Source: Alentia gelatinosa
Lineage: Eukaryota; Annelida; Polychaeta; Phyllodocida; Polynoidae
Length of the DNA: 64,000 nt
Reading direction: 5' to 3'
Assembly: GCA_950022655.1 (NCBI GenBank)
Contig: OX465579.1
Coordinates: forward strand, 137,959,118-138,023,117
Under the pieces are notes generated by a model, which had not been told where the DNA came from, did not search any database, and saw only the letters and a list, made by a program, of their open reading frames with translations. Of the stretch, positions 23,101 through 33,574 are shown one piece after another (within the stretch, counting starts at the first letter, position 1; the number at the start of each line of letters is the position of its first letter). The translations under genes and the position numbers were made by a program.

Positions 23101-26100
23101 TTTTACTATTTACTATACCTGTGCGCAAATGTCTCGCACTTAAGGATCAACTGTACAGATTTATTTCATCATGGAGGGATGCATGAGGGATGCATGAAGT
23201 TTGAGAGATGATTACCATTTTGAAGAAAAGAAAGAAGGACAGCTGCAATAAGAGAATTGACAATGAACAAATTACAATCTTACTGGAACAAGCAGATAAG
23301 AAACAAACTGCATACCATTCATTCAACTTTGAATGAGAAGGGAAACTTTGAGGGATTGAGTCGTAGTGAACAGGTGAAGTTGACCCATCTGAAAATAGGT
23401 CACTGCAGACTTACACATGAATACCTCTTGGAAATGGAAAATCCCCCATTATGCAAAGCATGCCAAGTACACATAACTGTTCAGCATAAATGTAATCACT
23501 GTCACTGTTATTTAACAGGGTACATTAATTACTCCTATAACTATTGTGAAAAGAATTGTACACAATAATGTCTATGTATTCATGGTGAATGATAGTGAGT
23601 GTTATTTGTAGCTATACATCCTTACTCTTAAGACATCTCCATCACATTTTCCTTTTCTCTGCAAAACGACTATATATCATAAATTTATCTGCATTCCACG
23701 TAAATTTGTGTTCTGTTTGTATTCACCATTAAGAGACTTGATAGCCTGAGTGCTAAATAAGAGTCTCTTTTTCTATTTCATCAATTGACCAACAAAATGC
23801 ATACAAATGCAAATACTTCAAGGGTATAGTCTGACTGGAAACTCAAACTAAGTAATTGACTGGTTTCAACTTTGCTGAGTGGAGATTCATGTACTTTTTC
23901 ATTGCCCTCATCTAAATTGATCAACAACCAACTCTTTTATAGCTCATCAAACGAAAACAACTTTCACACACATTGTTATTGTAATTATGTAGTAATTCAC
24001 CATCAATCTGGCTTTCCACACTGAGCAGGATATGCTCACTGATCATATTCTTCGAAATTTTACGATTCATATTTTCATGAAATCTGAAAAAATGGGATGG
24101 AAACCTAACTCTGGACTGTTTGCCACCAAGGGCGGGTGAAACCAAAGAAAAACAACAGAGGGTGACACTGTATAAAGCGCTTGGTGGCACTGTAGTCAGC
24201 AATCTTCCCCACCATGTAATCACCATCAAGGAATGTGATTGTGATTACATTGCTTCCCATGTTATTCCTTTCCAAAACCATCCAACTTCGGTTGGGTATA
24301 AACACTTGGATAGATACATAACTCTGCCTGACGGTTTAGAAACAATGTAACCACTGCATATAGAGTAGTTTACTGAAAACAAGTATGCTTTACTCTTGTA
24401 ATTACCATCACGCTTAAACAATATGCTTTTTCTTGGTTTACAAATTTGCCTGTATTCACTGTATTACTTGGGGTTAAACTCTAACTTTTTATAGGGACCT
24501 GGCAAACGATTGTGCCTTTATGAATACACAGAGAATTGACCTTTACAGGTTTTCATCATTTTTTTAAATTTGAACATGAGCGTGACAGTGGTTACAAAAA
24601 ATGGACACTTAAGTAGCACTGCCCTATGTAATTTCAGTTTTGAGTTATCACTTGCCACCTGTGGTACACATAAGCTCTGTAACTTCAATAGATATCAATA
24701 GAAAAGAACTGTCATTGATTATCATCTTTTTATTTACTTTAAAAAAAAAGACATCCAATTTTTGACAGTTTAGCCCCATTATCCACCTAGGCAGCTTTCC
24801 AAAATTGTCACAGACCCCAAGATGTATACATGTACAGAAGGGTCTTGCCGAGATGTACCTGATGAAGTATAGTTCTGAAGTATGAAGATACATGTACTTT
24901 TAATAGAGTTATGACCAAAAGACATTTCATATCTGAATTGTGCACATTTTTAAACCTGACCCATGTCCTGCTGAACTGTCAAAGGGTACAAGAAAATAGA
25001 AAAAAGTATTTGAAACTGTAACAACATGAAAATGTTGTTTGAAACTATTCCAAGGAAAGATGACATCATGTTTTTAAAGGGACAAGTCTCTTTGATTGTT
25101 TTTAGGATATTTGAAAACAGTAAGAAGAATTGACTGATATAAGTCTACAAAATGGAAAAGCTTAAATCATTGATGGTCCCTATATACCCTGAGGGCCCCC
25201 TTGGAAGTTAAACCACAAACAAACCTCATGTCTTGATGCCGAAGGAAATCTGTTCGTTGTCTAGGTGTGCCTAGTACCCCATTCTTTAAACTCGGTACTT
25301 AAAAGCACACCTAAACATCTCAAATCGTTTTTGCCACTCTCAGCCTGTCTCCATTTAGCACTATCCATGATTTACAAGTCTCTTATTACTTGTTATTTCG
25401 AACTGTAAATCCTTCAATTAAAGTTGTGTGGAATTAAATTTTCAGATTGCATATGGAACCATGGCGCTGATCGTACTCTTCCACGGAATGCTTGCTGTCG
25501 GTTTTGTTGTAAGTAAATGAAAGTCGCAAATACATACCATACCTTATCCTATTTCTCAACCAGCCTTATCTTATATTTTTGATAACTTAGTCCCTATATA
25601 TCCTCAGGTTCCCCTGGAACGTTAAATAAAACAAACAAAATGACTAATGAATCCATTTTTAGGGGTGGAGCTGAGTGATACATCCAGATCCAGTGAAATA
25701 ATTTGCACCAGAACTCACCATTTGTTTTCAAGATTATAAGAATTTCATACTGGGGTATAAATAGGTTTTTCTATGCTGTCTCACATATTTGTTATGCAAA
25801 AAAAAAGACTGGTTTCATCTCCCAGTTTTTTCTTGTCCCGAGTTTACTATAGATGGTCTACGTGTCACTGATATGCCAATATAACGTTATCAAACATTGA
25901 ATAGACCTGTCAGACGGCTTATTTTACACCATTTTTTACAACAACAAAATTATGAAAATACCTATTGTATCCACCGGAAATATATCTATTTTTATTGTTG
26001 GAAATGATATGATGCCTGATCTTGTTTTCTCCAAACGTTTGCATGTGCTATGTCAGAAAGTTTATCATTAAGGAACATAGGTGCAATGTTTTGATATATT

Positions 26101-26871
26101 GCCTTTATGTTTGTTGGAATTTCGGTATGGTACTAGCGTTATGTTCCGATGTTTATATTCAAGTACACCCCTCTCACACACACACACTCTGGTCAGCCGA
26201 TGAGAACAGGAGTGTATAATCAACCGGCAGAACGAACTCACAGGGTCCATCTTTATTTTAAGATAGACCACTACATCGGATCGTGCCATTAGATTTTTCT
26301 TGAATTTTGGGCTGATTAAACAATATATCCATACACGCATGCAAAGGAAAGCTGGATTTCGATAAATAATTCTTTGATTAATGTGACAATTATTTGAAAT
26401 TCATATAATTTGACATTGGAAAGACACTCAATTGGTCCCTATATACCCTCAGAGTCCCCTAGGACGTTAAACCGCTAACAAACTAGACACTCAATTTAAA
26501 CTGTGTAAGCTGTTTAATAATAGCCACTTCATTCTGTTGTACATAATTATGTAGCTAGCCCTCTCAGAAAAATAAATCCCACGAATCTGTACGTGTACCG
26601 ATTATTCTTTGTAAAATGTATCACCAATCTGGAATTTATTAAAGAATAGGTCTACAATTTTATAGGGCGATCACTATTTCATGTTCACTTCTATTTGTAG
26701 GTCTGGTGACTTAATTTGTTCCTGTCTTTATTCCAGCTATACTTTTTCCATGTTCCGGAGAGTGGGCCATCCTCGCCACTGACAACTACACCTGGTCCGC
26801 TCATTAATACCACAGTCAAGGCTGTTAAAGCCATTCAAGCTGCGGGGAAGGCATTAAATGTTACATCATAA
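17190..26871 (+). CDS. YIPF2: YIPF1/YIPF2 homologue (Yip1 domain family, Golgi), eight exons
   Basis: The coding exons are 17190-17225, 18782-18946, 19861-20029, 21887-22000, 22470-22624, 22930-23049, 25446-25508 and 26737-26871. Every boundary is GT-AG, the phases join without a break, and the product is 318 residues, close to the roughly 306-316 of human YIPF1 and YIPF2. Yip1-family proteins are five-pass membrane proteins of the Golgi and early secretory pathway that interact with Rab GTPases. Seen in the sequence: an acidic cytosolic N-terminus (SDDDEEDK near residue 60), the family block FWTFEYYQMFFDVD (about 77-90), then five hydrophobic segments beginning at GPFWIC in exon 4, with VCVYGYS-like and FWPAVRDD blocks. 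The C-terminal tail is short and Ser/Thr-rich. AATAAA is at 26987-26992. The synteny with TIMM29 favours the name YIPF2, but it may be co-orthologous to YIPF1 and YIPF2. Confidence 0.93.
18050..18110 (+). repeat. G-tract in YIPF2 intron 1
   Basis: A run of about 14 G followed by A and GGG (near 18082-18099) is a possible G-quadruplex former. Confidence 0.5.
18959..19122. mobile_element. piggyBac-like MITE, copy 2, in YIPF2 intron 2
   Basis: It is flanked by intact TTAA on both sides (18955-18958 and 19123-19126). The ends are CACATTTAAGGACGAAT and TGTCCTTAAAG. Internal words such as CTTTGAGATATCAACC and ATATGA/ATTATGAGT align with the reverse complement of the element at 1668-1999. It begins only 12 bp after exon 2. 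Confidence 0.7.
20340..20657 (-). repeat. CG-rich segment in YIPF2 intron 3, LTR-like
   Basis: A CG-rich island within AT-rich intron sequence. Read on the minus strand it begins TGTAACGG at 20657 and has AATAAA at 20397-20392, which would suit an LTR, but I could not find a target duplication or a clear other end. Confidence 0.3.
21370..21690 (-). pseudogene. LINE ORF2 C-terminal fragment in YIPF2 intron 3
   Basis: On the minus strand the frame encodes LQKAQNRALRLF-like and LLKKMYKLSKD motifs of the LINE post-RT region. One frameshift near 21485 moves to a second frame that continues SPYYRGIHLWNDIAPEL, the usual C-terminal motif. The RT core is absent. Confidence 0.65.
23257..23568 (+). pseudogene. 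LINE RNase H-region fragment in YIPF2 intron 6
   Basis: The frame contains LTHLKIGHCRLTHEYLL followed by a CKAC...HKCNHC arrangement. This is the signature of the region after RNase H in Jockey/I-type LINEs (RIGHTRLTH...C..C). The rest of the element is missing, so it is a 5'-truncated relic. Confidence 0.6.
25175..26484 (+). repeat. Three copies of a ~50-bp repeat in YIPF2 introns 6 and 7
   Basis: Copies at 25175-25224, 25589-25639 and 26434-26484 share GTCCCTATATACCCTCAG, a CCCCTGGAACGTTAAA stretch and a trailing ACAAAC tract. The fixed orientation and 3' simple tail suggest a shared SINE/LINE 3' end. The first copy lies in intron 6 and the other two in intron 7. Confidence 0.6.
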
Positions 26872-26986
26872 ATTCATCTCAGTCGCTACCAGTTGTTGTA
26901 AATAGTGATGTAAATATTGGAAGAATGTATGCGGGGGTATTTTGAGAGGGAGTGTTTCTGTTGGTTCTCAATAAGATCTTATTTTC

Positions 26987-26992
26987 AATAAA
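26987..26992 (+). terminator. YIPF2 poly(A) signal
   Basis: AATAAA 116 bp after the stop codon, followed by a T/G-rich stretch (TCTGTTTTGT). Confidence 0.75.
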
Positions 26993-29133
26993 TGATAAAT
27001 CTGTTTTGTAAGCAGTCTAATGTTTTAGTATATGAATACCACAATACACATTTCAATCTCTATCGCATCAGATCGTGACACTTTACAATAGTTACTAATG
27101 ATGTCGAATGATATGGGTAGAATACATCTACGCGTTGTCTTTTTTGTATTCAATTCTTTGTCAAATTATGATAGCTAGTGGAAACTGCTTTATCTATAAT
27201 GTGATCAAATATGGTCCTATGAACTAGTCAGACAACTCCCTTCTACAGTTGAGTGGGACAGAAACTATTGCCGAGTAGCTCGGATATCGGAATGTAGAGC
27301 AGGGAAAGAAGAGGAGGGGGCAGTTCTGATATCCATTCTTTAGAAATGTGATGGTTGTCTTAGATGGTGTTTGGACACTACGCTACATTTGCAAGAAGCC
27401 ACGGTTTCCGTAGTTAACCCAAATCTTATTTTAATAGTTTTAGAGTGACTGGGAATGATACACAATAGATTGATACCAACTTGCCAGTTAAATCACAGAT
27501 ACGTACACAAAAAGCCTTCCCCAACTGTTTTTCATAGGACACCATTCTAAGGGTTTTCAGACTTTTTCTAGGTTGTCCCAGTGAAACCGTAGCGTAGTGT
27601 CTTGTATTCGTCTAAGTTTCATCTGTGTATATTCAATGAGATGAGTGCATGCCATTCAACTTTGTTCTGGGTAATGTGTTTAGGAGCTGAAACCCATGTC
27701 AGATTTTGGTACATTCCAATTTCATTTAACGTAATCATTCGTCTTTGTGTGGATTTCACCTTTGGATTGTAATTTTCCGGAGTTAAGTATGTAGCGATCC
27801 AGTCTCCAATATATACTATATATTGTTAGGTCACATGGCACATTGATGTAATGGCCATTTGGTGTAGTTAGCAATTAACTTATTGGGTGTGATACATTAA
27901 AATGTGGTAAGAAATAGACTTTGATCATGAAGACAAACTGCAGAATATATATGGTTTGTAAATGCCCTTGAATGCAATACTTTATTTCTAGCAAGCTTTC
28001 TCTTCCTTGTTCCTCCGTTTACTTATATTTATTGTCGAAGAAGATGAGGAGTGCCTATTGTACAAAATGCCTAAATATATGTACAATATATAAATGAATG
28101 GGTCTTGGTGAGTTTTATACAGAAACGGTTATAGGCATGATCGATTGGAAAGTCCTATTCAATGGTGTCGTAGACATCTGAGAACTTGTTTTTCCTTTAA
28201 GGAGAAGTGTAATAAACTTATTTTTCAAACAATGGTGGTCTTCTTGTTAAGACTTAATAGACTGCTAAGCCGTGGACGCCACTCCCTCAAATATAAAATT
28301 TCCGTTAAAGCAATTGCCACCAAAACGGTTTTCAATATTCTAAATCTAGATAAAAAGTCATTGAATTTATGTTCTATGTACAATGAACATACTGGGTTGC
28401 AATTGGCATCCTCTCGTATGCAGTTTTGAAAGACGAATAAAAACGCACGCTAGATGGCGTGTGGTGGATACCACTCTAGTGGGTCCGTCATTATTTTACA
28501 CCTGATCGTTTTGAGCTAGAGGCAAAACCAAAGACATAAGTAAAAAGATATTTAAAAAAAACCCACACCCGAAGACTTAGAAATATCTTCATGGTATAAG
28601 CTATTTGACATAATCAGCATGGCAATTCAAAAACCGTCGAGAACACACCCGAGCAAAATAAATATTAAACATTCACAGTGAAAATTAATTTTAGCTCTAT
28701 TTATTTGTTTTAGCGCTCTCTTTGGATATTCAAGTAGAAGTCAGAGATATAATCAAGAACTGTCTATTCATAGGTTTGATTTATGAACTGGAACTAATTC
28801 AACACTAAATGTAGGTCTATGGTTTCATTTCAGTAACAGAATTCGAGGTAATCAAATCAATTTCCCATTTATTGAGAGAACATAGCACAAATTGTGTCGG
28901 TATTGCTTTAAACTTTACTGCTCTTACGAATGATTAAACTTTCTTTATACAGGAATTCAAGGGCTTACATATTAAATATTTTGAATGTACTTTCAGATAT
29001 TCGATAATACCTGAGAATTACCTGAAACCTTACAAAAATAGTATACGACTGTGCTGTATTAAATATATATATATATTTCTAGGTAGGCTCACTTCAATAT
29101 TTATACGTTAGTGAAAATAAGAGGAATACATTT
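26993..29133. other. Spacer between convergent YIPF2 and TOPORS
   Basis: No gene is supported. It holds a probable MITE at 27374-27601 and an AT microsatellite near 29065. The plus-strand ORF at 28145-28429 is unrecognised. Confidence 0.4.
27374..27601. mobile_element. 228-bp TIR element (MITE)
   Basis: GACACTACGCTAC at the left is matched exactly by GTAGCGTAGTGTC at the right. There is no ORF inside. No target duplication was resolved. Confidence 0.5.
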
Positions 29134-29139
29134 TTTATT
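29134..29139 (-). terminator. TOPORS poly(A) signal
   Basis: AATAAA on the minus strand, 61 bp after the TOPORS stop codon. Confidence 0.65.
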
Positions 29140-29200
29140 AAAAATGAAAACAATTCATCATAACATTCCTTCTTGATTGTATAAGTAGAAGTGTAGCAAC

Positions 29201-32200
29201 CTATGTAGTATCCTTATCATTTCTCTCTTGGTCGTTATTATTTTTGAGTCGACTGGTTAATTTTTTTCGCATTTGTTTTTCAAGTTTGTCCAGATTTACA
29301 GACCTGCCCTCACAATCAGAAAAAATGTTTATACTTGAGCGAGTCACATCTGCAGCTGATGTTTCGCTACCAGAGGTAAAGGTAGCAGACACACAGGACG
29401 CCTCTGGAGACGTTAGGGTCGTACCTTCTACACGAGACAGGTCATTAGCGGTTCTGTCTGGGTTCTGTTTAGATGTACAAACCGGATTTTTTGTAGTTAA
29501 TTGTTGAACAGATAGCTCAGATTGGTGACCACTGTTCGTCGAAGTAGAACCGGCCATAGAAGACGTCACACTTGTAGAGTGTTTGTGGTGATCCATTGAT
29601 GAGGGGCACCGCTCATCACGTACAGATTTACTGGTACCACTTTTGTGGTGTTTGTGTGAGTACGAACTTTGAGCAGGAGTTGAACCTCCAACAGCCTTGT
29701 TACATTCCTTAGCACGTTTGTTGTCTACAGCACTACCTTCTGTTACGCATTCATTGGCAGATTTTGAACGTTTCTTCAAAGAGTCTGAATTGATTCGCTG
29801 AGAGGACGAAGAGGTGGTGACATGCAAATGACTCGATGTTGTGTTCGACGAGGATTTCAATGCACACTGTGAAGCTGGTGCCGTCTCACTGCTACTGCAT
29901 GATGCACTTTGGCTTTTAACAGCAGTATTGGAGGGAACACGGCTGCTCTGGTCAGTAGATGTTTTATTTTTGACCTTGGGCTGTGAAGCTGGTACCGTCT
30001 CAGTGCTAGTGGAAGATGCACTTTTACACTTACTAGCAGCATTAGATGAAATATGGCTGCTCTGCTTAATAGCTGTTGTATTTTTATCCCTGGGCTGTGA
30101 AGCTGGTGCCATCTCAATGCTAGTGGAAGATGCACTTTTACATTTACTAGCAGCATTAGATGAAACATGGCTGCTCTGTTTAGTAGCTGTTGTATTTTTA
30201 TCCCTGGGCTGTGAAGCTGGTGCCGTCTCAGTGCTAGTGGAAGATGCACGTTTACATTTACTAGCAGCATTAGATGAAACACGGCTGCTCTGTTTAGTAG
30301 CTGTTGTATTTTTATCCCTGGGCTGTGAAGCTGGTACCGTCTCAGTGCTAGTGGGAGATGCACTTTTACACTTACTAGCAGCATTAGATGAAACATGGCT
30401 GCTCTGTTTAGTAGCTGTTGTATTTTTATCCCTGGGCTGTGAAGCTGGTGCCGTCTCAGTGCTAGTGGGAGATGCACTTTTACACTTACTAGCAGCATTA
30501 GATGAAACATGGCTGCCCTGTTTAGTAGCTGTTGTATTTTTATCCCTGGGCTGTGAAGCTGGTGCCGTCTCAGTGCTAGTGGAAGATGCACGTTTACATT
30601 TACTAGCAGCATTAGATGAAACATGGCTGCTCTGTTTAGCAGCTGTTGTATTTTTATCCCTGGGCTGTGAAGCTGGTGCCGTCTCAGTGCTAGTGGAAGA
30701 TGCACGTTTACATTTACTAGCAGCATTAGATGAAACATGGCTGCTCTGTTTAGTAGCTGTTGTATTTTTATCCCTGGGCTGTGAAGCTGGTGCCATTTCA
30801 ATGATAGTGGAAGATGCACTTTTACATTTACTAGCAGCATTAGATGAAACATGGCTGCTCTGTTTAGTAGCTGTTGTATTTTTATCCCTGGGCTGTGAAG
30901 CTGGTGCCGTCTCAGTGCTAGTGGAAGATGCACTTTTACATTTACTAGCAGCATTAGATGAAACATGGGTGCTCTGTTTAGTAGTTGTTGTATTTTTATC
31001 CCTGGGCTGTGAAGCTGGTGCCGTCTCAACGCTAGTGGAAGATGCACTACTACATTTACTGGCAGCCTCAGGTGGAACATTACTGCTCTGTTCAGTAGCT
31101 GTTTTAACTTTAACTTTTGGTCCTACTATCTCTGGCGAAACTATTGTCCAAGAAGCAGGCTCAAGCTTTATTTTTTTTATTAGTACAGGTTCCTTAACAT
31201 TTTCTTTAGAATTTGCATTAGAACTTTTTTTGTGCCCAGATGGATGTTTTTTACAGTTGTGATCATCCCGGTCTGACCTTGCTTCTCTTGAACGAGATCT
31301 GTGCCTTCGCCTTGAGTGATCAGATGAGTCCGTGCGCGTGTCCCTGTGGTAGGAAGATCGTGTGCGATCATTTTCAAGGAGCTCTATACTATCACTTCTC
31401 CGCCTTCTTTTATCTCTTCGGTCATCCCTAGTATCAGCTCTTTGGCGAGTAGATCTATCTTTCCCTCCTCTTCGTGATCCAACATATTCCACACTACTGC
31501 TTCTGGACCTTCGCCTTCCGTGCCTGGAGGCTCCGTCATTTCTGTAAGACCTGCTGCCTGACCTTGAACGTCTTCTTTTTCCAGATGACCTTGAACGTGA
31601 CCTCGACCTCTTATCGTTCCTCCGAGAGTAACGAGAGGAGTTGTTGTATGTACCACCGTAGCGGCCGTGCTCTCTGCTACGACTTCTCGAGCGCCTCCTA
31701 TAATCACGTCTGTCACGTGACCTAGATCGGAACGATCGGAAGTCCCGTGACCTTGACCGTTTCCTCCTGTCTCTATAACTGCTACTGTATGCTGTGCGGC
31801 TCCTTGATCGTGACCGCGACCGCCTAGATCGATCTCGAGACCTAGAGCTGCATCTTGATCTTGACCTTGACCTCCTTCTTGAAGTAGACCTTGACCTACG
31901 CCGTGACCTTGATGAAGACCTCCTTCTTGACCGTGAGGTACTTCTGGATTTTGATCGAACTCTATACTGCAATGGTGTTCTACTTCTTGGACGCTGCGCT
32001 CTCTTCTTTTTCTTATCTTCTTCTTTTTTCGTTCGCCTACTGTTTGCGATTGCAATCAAAACCTCCAGATCATCTTCCGAAGACAAAGGGATTGGGGACC
32101 TGTCTTCGAATGGTTTATCAAAACCCATTATCATGCAATCATCTTCCGAGTCAGAATCCATAACCTTTGAAGGCCCTGGCTGCTGTTGCTGGACGATATC

Positions 32201-33553
32201 CGCTGTTCCATCAATGTTTGAGACAATCTGAATATCATCTGATTCATCAGATATATTGTGGATAGATTTATTTTCATCTCCGTCGCCTGTCGTAGGACTG
32301 CCAGGGTTAGGTGGGGACCAATCCAGAGTAGACGGTCCAGGTAAAGGCGATTCCCAGCCAGAATGTGCTGTGTCAGCAGGATCTACCCCAGACAAGAAAT
32401 CGCGGACTCGTTCTATGAGCGGATTTGGTGTTGGGTTATTGTCAATTGTATTCCCTCTCCTCTCTGCAGCAGGCTCAGTAGTAACCTCCCTTGAGAAGTA
32501 GCTGTGGTCACCACTGTTACTTCTAACGGCTGCCATCATCTCTTCGCCTGTAGGAGACAGGACAATAATGTCATCAATTTCACTATCACTTGAAGATTCG
32601 ACTGTTAATACAGACAGCGGATCTGCGTTTTCTGGATTTACATGATACACTGCTCTCGCATCATATGTGCACATATCATAAGGAGAACGTGCAAAGTGCA
32701 AGAACTCATGCACAAAATGGTCTGTTCTACGTCCCATGAACGAGTCAAGATGGGTTCTGAACACTTCACTCCCTATTTCATAGGTTTTTATCATATCAAG
32801 AATAAGTTCTAGTACAAACTGCATATGGTCTTCATGGTTGTGCAGTAGCACATTTAGTTCCCTATTCAGCCAAGGTACAAGGCGGTGTGAACAAGCCGGA
32901 TTTCTCCTGAAGAATTCTGGAGAGATATTCCTATGCCGCGCAGGCCGGTCTGCGGCTTGGGTTACCGCCTGCACACGGAGCCCCGTCGAATACACACGTC
33001 TTCGAAAATCTGAAGTTGCTGTCTGTCGAAAACGACGCCAGTGGGTCCTCGTGGTGATTATACTTGGTTGCTGAAGCAAACGCAGTTGACGACTTTGGTC
33101 TCTGTGTTGTCTTAACAGCCAGCGGTCTTGTGTCAAAGTTGTACGGTATCGGAAACGATTGGCATTCGGACTAAGTCCACCACTGTCATTGTTGTTTCGG
33201 AGATCATACTGGTCATAATCTTCAATGGACCTCACATTGTGAATGATACTTTTGAAAGGCTGTTTACATAATGGACAGACTGGTTTCACCTTGGACCACT
33301 CCTGTAAACATGTGAAGCAGAACGTGTGGAAGCAGCTATCAGTGAATGACTTATTTTGGAGCTTGCCGAGGCAAATCGAACAGTCCAGTTCTGGAGAACG
33401 TGCACGTTCAGGCGACTTTGTATGAATATTCCCTTCCTCAGAATTATCTTGAGCATCAACTGCAGCTATTTCGTTTTCACAAGGTTTGTCCTGTGCCGTT
33501 TGGTTGCTATCTCCTTCCGGAATGTTTACTTTTTTCGCAGACTTCTCACTCAT
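29201..33553 (-). CDS. TOPORS: TOPORS homologue, RING E3 ubiquitin/SUMO ligase
   Basis: A single large coding exon of 1450 codons. I chose the ATG at 33553 because an acceptor (TTTCCAATTTCAG) ends at 33575, so the frame further upstream is intron. TOPORS is a nuclear RING protein with ubiquitin- and SUMO-ligase activity that binds topoisomerase I and p53. Seen here: a C3HC4 RING at residues 58-96 (C58, C61, C74, H76, C79, C82, C93, C96); the conserved helical block after it (PWLNREL to ARSPYDM, about 215-300); acidic/hydrophobic SUMO-interacting motifs (DDIIVLSP near 325 and others); and an RS-rich region (about 500-770). About ten tandem 38-residue repeats rich in S, T, A and K follow (about 825-1230), then a basic C-terminus. 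The repeats make it longer than human TOPORS (about 1045 residues). Confidence 0.93.
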   Translation of the reverse strand: MSEKSAKKVNIPEGDSNQTAQDKPCENEIAAVDAQDNSEEGNIHTKSPERARSPELDCSICLGKLQNKSFTDSCFHTFCFTCLQEWSKVKPVCPLCKQPFKSIIHNVRSIEDYDQYDLRNNNDSGGLSPNANRFRYRTTLTQDRWLLRQHRDQSRQLRLLQQPSIITTRTHWRRFRQTATSDFRRRVYSTGLRVQAVTQAADRPARHRNISPEFFRRNPACSHRLVPWLNRELNVLLHNHEDHMQFVLELILDMIKTYEIGSEVFRTHLDSFMGRRTDHFVHEFLHFARSPYDMCTYDARAVYHVNPENADPLSVLTVESSSDSEIDDIIVLSPTGEEMMAAVRSNSGDHSYFSREVTTEPAAERRGNTIDNNPTPNPLIERVRDFLSGVDPADTAHSGWESPLPGPSTLDWSPPNPGSPTTGDGDENKSIHNISDESDDIQIVSNIDGTADIVQQQQPGPSKVMDSDSEDDCMIMGFDKPFEDRSPIPLSSEDDLEVLIAIANSRRTKKEEDKKKKRAQRPRSRTPLQYRVRSKSRSTSRSRRRSSSRSRRRSRSTSRRRSRSRSRCSSRSRDRSRRSRSRSRSRTAYSSSYRDRRKRSRSRDFRSFRSRSRDRRDYRRRSRSRSREHGRYGGTYNNSSRYSRRNDKRSRSRSRSSGKRRRSRSGSRSYRNDGASRHGRRRSRSSSVEYVGSRRGGKDRSTRQRADTRDDRRDKRRRRSDSIELLENDRTRSSYHRDTRTDSSDHSRRRHRSRSREARSDRDDHNCKKHPSGHKKSSNANSKENVKEPVLIKKIKLEPASWTIVSPEIVGPKVKVKTATEQSSNVPPEAASKCSSASSTSVETAPASQPRDKNTTTTKQSTHVSSNAASKCKSASSTSTETAPASQPRDKNTTATKQSSHVSSNAASKCKSASSTIIEMAPASQPRDKNTTATKQSSHVSSNAASKCKRASSTSTETAPASQPRDKNTTAAKQSSHVSSNAASKCKRASSTSTETAPASQPRDKNTTATKQGSHVSSNAASKCKSASPTSTETAPASQPRDKNTTATKQSSHVSSNAASKCKSASPTSTETVPASQPRDKNTTATKQSSRVSSNAASKCKRASSTSTETAPASQPRDKNTTATKQSSHVSSNAASKCKSASSTSIEMAPASQPRDKNTTAIKQSSHISSNAASKCKSASSTSTETVPASQPKVKNKTSTDQSSRVPSNTAVKSQSASCSSSETAPASQCALKSSSNTTSSHLHVTTSSSSQRINSDSLKKRSKSANECVTEGSAVDNKRAKECNKAVGGSTPAQSSYSHKHHKSGTSKSVRDERCPSSMDHHKHSTSVTSSMAGSTSTNSGHQSELSVQQLTTKNPVCTSKQNPDRTANDLSRVEGTTLTSPEASCVSATFTSGSETSAADVTRSSINIFSDCEGRSVNLDKLEKQMRKKLTSRLKNNNDQERNDKDTT
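29865..31075 (-). repeat. 114-bp tandem repeats within TOPORS
   Basis: About ten units of 114 bp (38 codons) plus a partial one. The consensus includes ETAPASQPRDKNTTATKQ. Units differ by only a few substitutions, which suggests recent homogenisation. Because the unit is a multiple of three, long stop-free frames also appear on the plus strand (29841-31262) and in another minus frame (29857-31080); these are shadows. Confidence 0.9.
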
Positions 33554-33574
33554 CTTGAAGAACTTTAGCGAACC

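Noticed and set aside
29841..31262. 473-codon plus-strand ORF and 407-codon minus-strand ORF over the TOPORS repeats
   Set aside because: They exist only because the 114-bp unit is divisible by three and lacks stops in these frames. The TOPORS frame extends beyond the repeats and has real domains.
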